In this document: in pieces, positions 60,910-64,000 of the stretch
How the letters are laid out: every line of letters starts with the position of its first letter
Position numbering within the stretch: the first letter of the stretch is position 1
Assembly: GCF_018283675.1 (NCBI RefSeq)
Contig: NZ_JAGVRK010000001.1
Span: 2,108,001 to 2,172,000 of the forward strand
DNA from: Metabacillus flavus
GTDB taxonomy: Bacteria > Bacillota > Bacilli > Bacillales > Bacillaceae
Direction: 5' to 3'
Length of the DNA: 64,000 nt
The notes under the pieces: model-generated
What the model was told of the DNA's origin: nothing
The model's input: only the letters and a program-made list of their open reading frames with translations
Databases searched by the model: none
Program-made: the position numbers and the translations under genes

Positions 60910-61014
60910 GTTTTAATACCCTCCTGAAACAGTCACTTAGGGAGGCCGGTGAACATGGCCATCATTCCCTTTCTGAGTTCAAGAATACTATAGAAAAATG
61001 ACGGTGGCAAACGT

Positions 61015-62730
61015 TTAGAGCTTTACATGTTCCTTCGATGGTTCGAACAGATCGGTTACAGCTCCTTTAGAGGAACAGGAAACCGTCCTTGCGTATTTCC
61101 CAAGGACTCCTCTTAACGTTTGAACAGGTGCTTTCCAGCTTGATTTCCTTTCCTGAAGCTCTTCCTCGGAAACATGCATGGTCAGCTCTCTTTTCCCGCT
61201 GTCAACTGTTACAAGATCACCTGTTTTTAAGAGAGCAATCGGACCTCCATTCTGGGCTTCCGGGGCAATGTGGCCGACGACAAGACCATGAGTCCCGCCA
61301 GAGAATCTACCGTCTGTAAGCAGGGCAACCGATTCACCGAGCCCTTTTCCTACTAATATCGCTGATAATGAAAGCATTTCAGGCATACCCGGTCCTCCTT
61401 TCGGACCTTCATAGCGGATGACAATGACATCCCCATGAGATACCCTTCCTTCAAGTACAGCGTCTGTTGCCTCCTCCTCACTGTCAAATACTTTAGCAGG
61501 ACCAGTAAGACTTGTTACTTTCAGGCCGGAGACCTTTGCTACAGCTCCATCCGGTGCCAGGTTCCCTTTCAAAACAACAAGCGGGCCTTCTGCGCGCAGG
61601 GGCTTTTCAATAGGAACAATGACCTTTTGATTTTCATAAAGATCATCCATCTCTTTTAGATTTTCAGCAATTGTTTTTCCTGTTACAGTCAAACAGTCTC
61701 CGTTCAAGTATCCATTTTCAAGAAGCAGCTTCATGACACCCGGCACTCCGCCTGCTTCATGGAGATCCTGCATGACATATTTGCCGCTTGGCTTTAAATC
61801 TGCAATATGCGGAACTTTTTTCTGAATGCGCTCAAAATCATCCAAAGTCAGGTCCACTTCAACTGCATTGGCAATCGCCAATAAATGAAGCACGGCATTT
61901 GTGGATCCGCCAAGAGCCATTACGAGGGTAATCGCATTCTCAAAAGCTTCCTTCGTCATAATATCTTTCGGGTAAATGTCCGCTTCCAGAAGACGGAGTA
62001 CAGCTTCTCCCGCTTCATAGCAGTCCTTAAGCTTCAATTCTGATTCCGCCGGGTTTGATGAGCTTCCAGGAAGACTCATTCCAAGCGCTTCAATAGCGGA
62101 AGCCATTGTATTCGCTGTATACATGCCGCCGCATGATCCTGCACCTGGACATGCATTGCATTCAATCTTATGAAGCTCTTCCCTGTCAATATCGCCTTTA
62201 TTATACTGGCCGACTCCTTCAAATGCCGAAACGATATCAATGTCTTTACCGTTCAGTTTCCCCGGTTTAATTGTGCCTCCATATACAAACACAGAAGGAA
62301 CTTCTGATCTTGCCATCGCGATGAGGCAGCCCGGCATATTTTTATCACATCCGCCGATTGCGACATAGGCATCCAAATTTTCTGCACCTACAACCGTTTC
62401 AATGGAATCAGCGATAACATCCCTGCTGGGAAGAGAATAGCGCATTCCTCCCGTACCCATCGAAATTCCATCTGATACGGTAATGGTATTAAAGATAAGA
62501 CCTGCTCCGCCTGAATCTTTAATCCCTTCTTTTGCCCGGATAGCGAGCTTATCAATATGTATGTTGCATGGTGTCACTTCACTCCACGTACTTGCTACGC
62601 CGATCATTGGTTTTTTAAAGTCCTCGTCCTGGAAACCGACGGCGCGAAGCATGGCGCGATTAGGCGCTCTTTTGGGGTCCTCACTCAGCTGTTTGCTCTT
62701 AATTCTCAAATCTTTGCTCTCTTTGCTCAT
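61015..62730 (-). CDS. ilvD: Dihydroxy-acid dehydratase IlvD
   Basis: 571 residues. Fe-S cysteines in [10 protein letters not shown] and [34 protein letters not shown], and [10 protein letters not shown] near the C-terminus. Dehydrates dihydroxy acids in isoleucine and valine synthesis. About 13 residues longer at the N-terminus than usual. RBS GGAGGG. No T-box is visible in the 157 bases upstream. Confidence 0.96.
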   Translation of the reverse strand: MSKESKDLRIKSKQLSEDPKRAPNRAMLRAVGFQDEDFKKPMIGVASTWSEVTPCNIHIDKLAIRAKEGIKDSGGAGLIFNTITVSDGISMGTGGMRYSLPSRDVIADSIETVVGAENLDAYVAIGGCDKNMPGCLIAMARSEVPSVFVYGGTIKPGKLNGKDIDIVSAFEGVGQYNKGDIDREELHKIECNACPGAGSCGGMYTANTMASAIEALGMSLPGSSSNPAESELKLKDCYEAGEAVLRLLEADIYPKDIMTKEAFENAITLVMALGGSTNAVLHLLAIANAVEVDLTLDDFERIQKKVPHIADLKPSGKYVMQDLHEAGGVPGVMKLLLENGYLNGDCLTVTGKTIAENLKEMDDLYENQKVIVPIEKPLRAEGPLVVLKGNLAPDGAVAKVSGLKVTSLTGPAKVFDSEEEATDAVLEGRVSHGDVIVIRYEGPKGGPGMPEMLSLSAILVGKGLGESVALLTDGRFSGGTHGLVVGHIAPEAQNGGPIALLKTGDLVTVDSGKRELTMHVSEEELQERKSSWKAPVQTLRGVLGKYARTVSCSSKGAVTDLFEPSKEHVKL

Positions 62731-62837
62731 ATTAGATTCCCTCCTGCAATAATTGATTGTGTATTACTATAGAACTTTGATCGTCATATTGCAATAATAT
62801 TCTTAAAATTTTTAATTAAATGTTAGTTTACCCGGAT

Positions 62838-62879
62838 AAAAAAAGCACACCTCCAATTCTTGCAAGGTGCGCTTTTTTT
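62838..62879 (-). terminator. Terminator of ypgR
   Basis: AAAGCGCACCTTGC...AGGTGTGCTTT stem with T-run on the minus strand, immediately after the stop. Confidence 0.8.
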
Positions 62880-62887
62880 AGTAAGAA

Positions 62888-64000
62888 TTATTTGCTTGAT
62901 TTACGGCTCTCAGTCATCTGTTTCCACACTGAACCCATTGCTTCTTCTCCGCCTTCAATTCTTCCTATGGCGAGCCTGATTTGCATACTGACCTCGAATT
63001 CAGGATCATCCTGAGCTTCCTGTAAGGCCTGGAGCGCCTGCTCATCTCCGACTTCATATAAAAACATGGCTGCACGCCACCGGACGAGCTTATTTTTATC
63101 CCCCAGTGATGCAATCATGGCTGGAATTGCTTTAGGGTCTCCAATATCCGATATACAGTCCCCTGCCGTCCTTCTGACTGTGACGGATTTGTCTTCAAGC
63201 GCTTTATAGAGAAGCGGCAGCACAGCAGGATCTTCAATCATTCCAAGATATACGACTGCAAGCCTTCTGATCGACGCTTTTTCATCATTTAGTGCTTTAT
63301 CCAGTACATCCAAATCTTCTAATGAAGGGTTCATTTGATCCAGGTGGGCATACCTGGCTGTCCATTCCGGCTCATCCATCATTTCTGCTGTCACTTTATA
63401 GGAGGACCGGCTGATTTGCTGAACGCCTTCGTCCTTATTGATCAGCTGCTGGGCCATCCTCTTCAGCCGATCATTGTGATAGGATGCAGACAGCTCATCT
63501 ACGATATCCTTTCCAATGTCCTCCATTTCCCCGTAACGGACACCATGATCCTTCCATTCACGGTCAAGCACTACGTTCGATGCATGCTGCTGAACACTGA
63601 AAATAGAATCCTGGAATCTTTGAGGAAGTGCAAACCGCTTTTCTTCCAAACCATCTGTCAGCTTCACCTGCATCGGGATGCCGTTAAACATTTGCACAGA
63701 CGCTTTTATTTCTCCGAATGCTTCATCCGCAGGTCCGCCGCCGGCTCTCTCTGAAGGGGTTTCTCCGAAGCACTCCCGGACGCTTGTTAAAATATCTTTC
63801 CAATCATACTTGGAGTTTCGCTCAACCGCTAAAAAGTCGGCTACATGGTAAACTCCCTTAACCCCTTCTATTTGGAGGATATCCTGGATAACCTGCGGGG
63901 CATGCCCGGCTTGATCAATTTTATAATTATTGCTTGTCCCTTTTGGAAGTTCCTCCGTCAAGATAATTTTCATTGTATTGGGACTTGGTGTAGGTTCAAT
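62888..64000 (-). CDS. ypgR: YpgR family: Nfu-type N-terminal domain plus HEAT repeats (5' end outside window)
   Basis: At least 370 residues. The frame stays open upstream of the Met at 63973 with IEPTPSPNTMKI, the typical start of an Nfu/NifU N-terminal scaffold domain, so the gene begins beyond base 64000. Residues about 1-90 form that domain, a middle region contains HASNVVLDREWKDHGVRYGE, and the C-terminal third is three to four HEAT repeats (SIRRLAVVYLGMIEDPAVLPLLYKAL, SVTVRRTAGDCISDIGDPKAI, KLVRWRAAMFLYEVGDEQAL). Called conserved virulence factor C in staphylococci. Possibly involved in Fe-S or redox homeostasis. Confidence 0.85.
   Translation of the reverse strand: MEPTPSPNTMKIILTEELPKGTSNNYKIDQAGHAPQVIQDILQIEGVKGVYHVADFLAVERNSKYDWKDILTSVRECFGETPSERAGGGPADEAFGEIKASVQMFNGIPMQVKLTDGLEEKRFALPQRFQDSIFSVQQHASNVVLDREWKDHGVRYGEMEDIGKDIVDELSASYHNDRLKRMAQQLINKDEGVQQISRSSYKVTAEMMDEPEWTARYAHLDQMNPSLEDLDVLDKALNDEKASIRRLAVVYLGMIEDPAVLPLLYKALEDKSVTVRRTAGDCISDIGDPKAIPAMIASLGDKNKLVRWRAAMFLYEVGDEQALQALQEAQDDPEFEVSMQIRLAIGRIEGGEEAMGSVWKQMTESRKSSK

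Noticed and set aside
62731-62837. T-box leader upstream of ilvD
   Set aside because: No T-box sequence or antiterminator structure; the interval is short and AT-rich.
1-64000. tRNA, rRNA, CRISPR arrays, prophage or restriction/defence islands
   Set aside because: No cloverleaf or rRNA-like segment, no regularly spaced repeats, and no phage or defence genes were recognised anywhere in the window.

Overview
This window comes from an endospore-forming Bacillaceae chromosome, Bacillus subtilis-like in gene content (Metabacillus or a close Bacillus lineage is a guess from style, not a test). The evidence is bacillithiol synthesis (bshB2/yojF), many sporulation-associated genes (gerT-like, spo0M, yodI-like, YjcZ-type, yodT-kamA) and long stretches in B. 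subtilis order. Synteny and family statements rest on recalled knowledge; no search was run.

Layout. 0-4.7 kb: MATE pump (cut by the window edge), bshB2-yojF, a rarD-type transporter, a GerT-like small heat-shock protein and a Gly/Tyr-rich protein. 4.8-11.3 kb: ydaT, an SDR, the yodB regulator facing nitroreductase yodC, a GntP permease with 3-hydroxybutyrate dehydrogenase, an atypical pyruvate-kinase-like protein and wrbA. 11.7-34.5 kb follows the B. subtilis yod region: ctpA, yodH, yodI-like, ldcB(yodJ), deoD, yodL, yodM, then spo0M with a small Ser/Thr kinase, yozD, yodN, a three-gene ABC exporter, yozE, and the beta-lysine operon yodT-S-R-Q-(extra GABA-type aminotransferase)-ablB-kamA-yokU. 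34.7-38.4 kb is a junction with a flavoprotein, a YjcZ peptide, a catalytically doubtful epimerase and a decayed gene. 38.5-64 kb follows the ypm-ypg region: msrAB, MarR/MFS pair, ypmTSRQ, degV-like, ypmP, an SRAP protein, ilvA, iadA facing the sigma-54 activator yplP, yplQ, thyA-dfrA, a TerC protein, ypjQ, ypjP, ypiP, brxA, ilvD and ypgR (cut by the window edge).

Main observations. (1) iadA has a well-formed -24/-12 sigma-54 promoter and lies next to the divergent enhancer-binding protein YplP, which makes isoaspartyl dipeptidase a concrete candidate target for that orphan activator. (2) A family of 66-185 bp non-coding elements with GGCT(C/G)T...AGAGCC/ACAGCC ends and 8-bp target duplications is scattered through intergenic DNA. 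One copy is fused to a broken IS1595-type transposase whose own left end resembles theirs, so they look like MITEs moved by that family. (3) The lysine 2,3-aminomutase operon carries an extra GABA-type aminotransferase, which would let the pathway run from lysine through acetylated beta-lysine to GABA and succinate semialdehyde in the sporulating cell. (4) Six very small genes are described: products of 19, 24, 39, 42, 42 and 48 residues.

No tRNA, rRNA, CRISPR array, prophage or recognisable riboswitch was seen. Most genes are ordinary housekeeping or sporulation genes.
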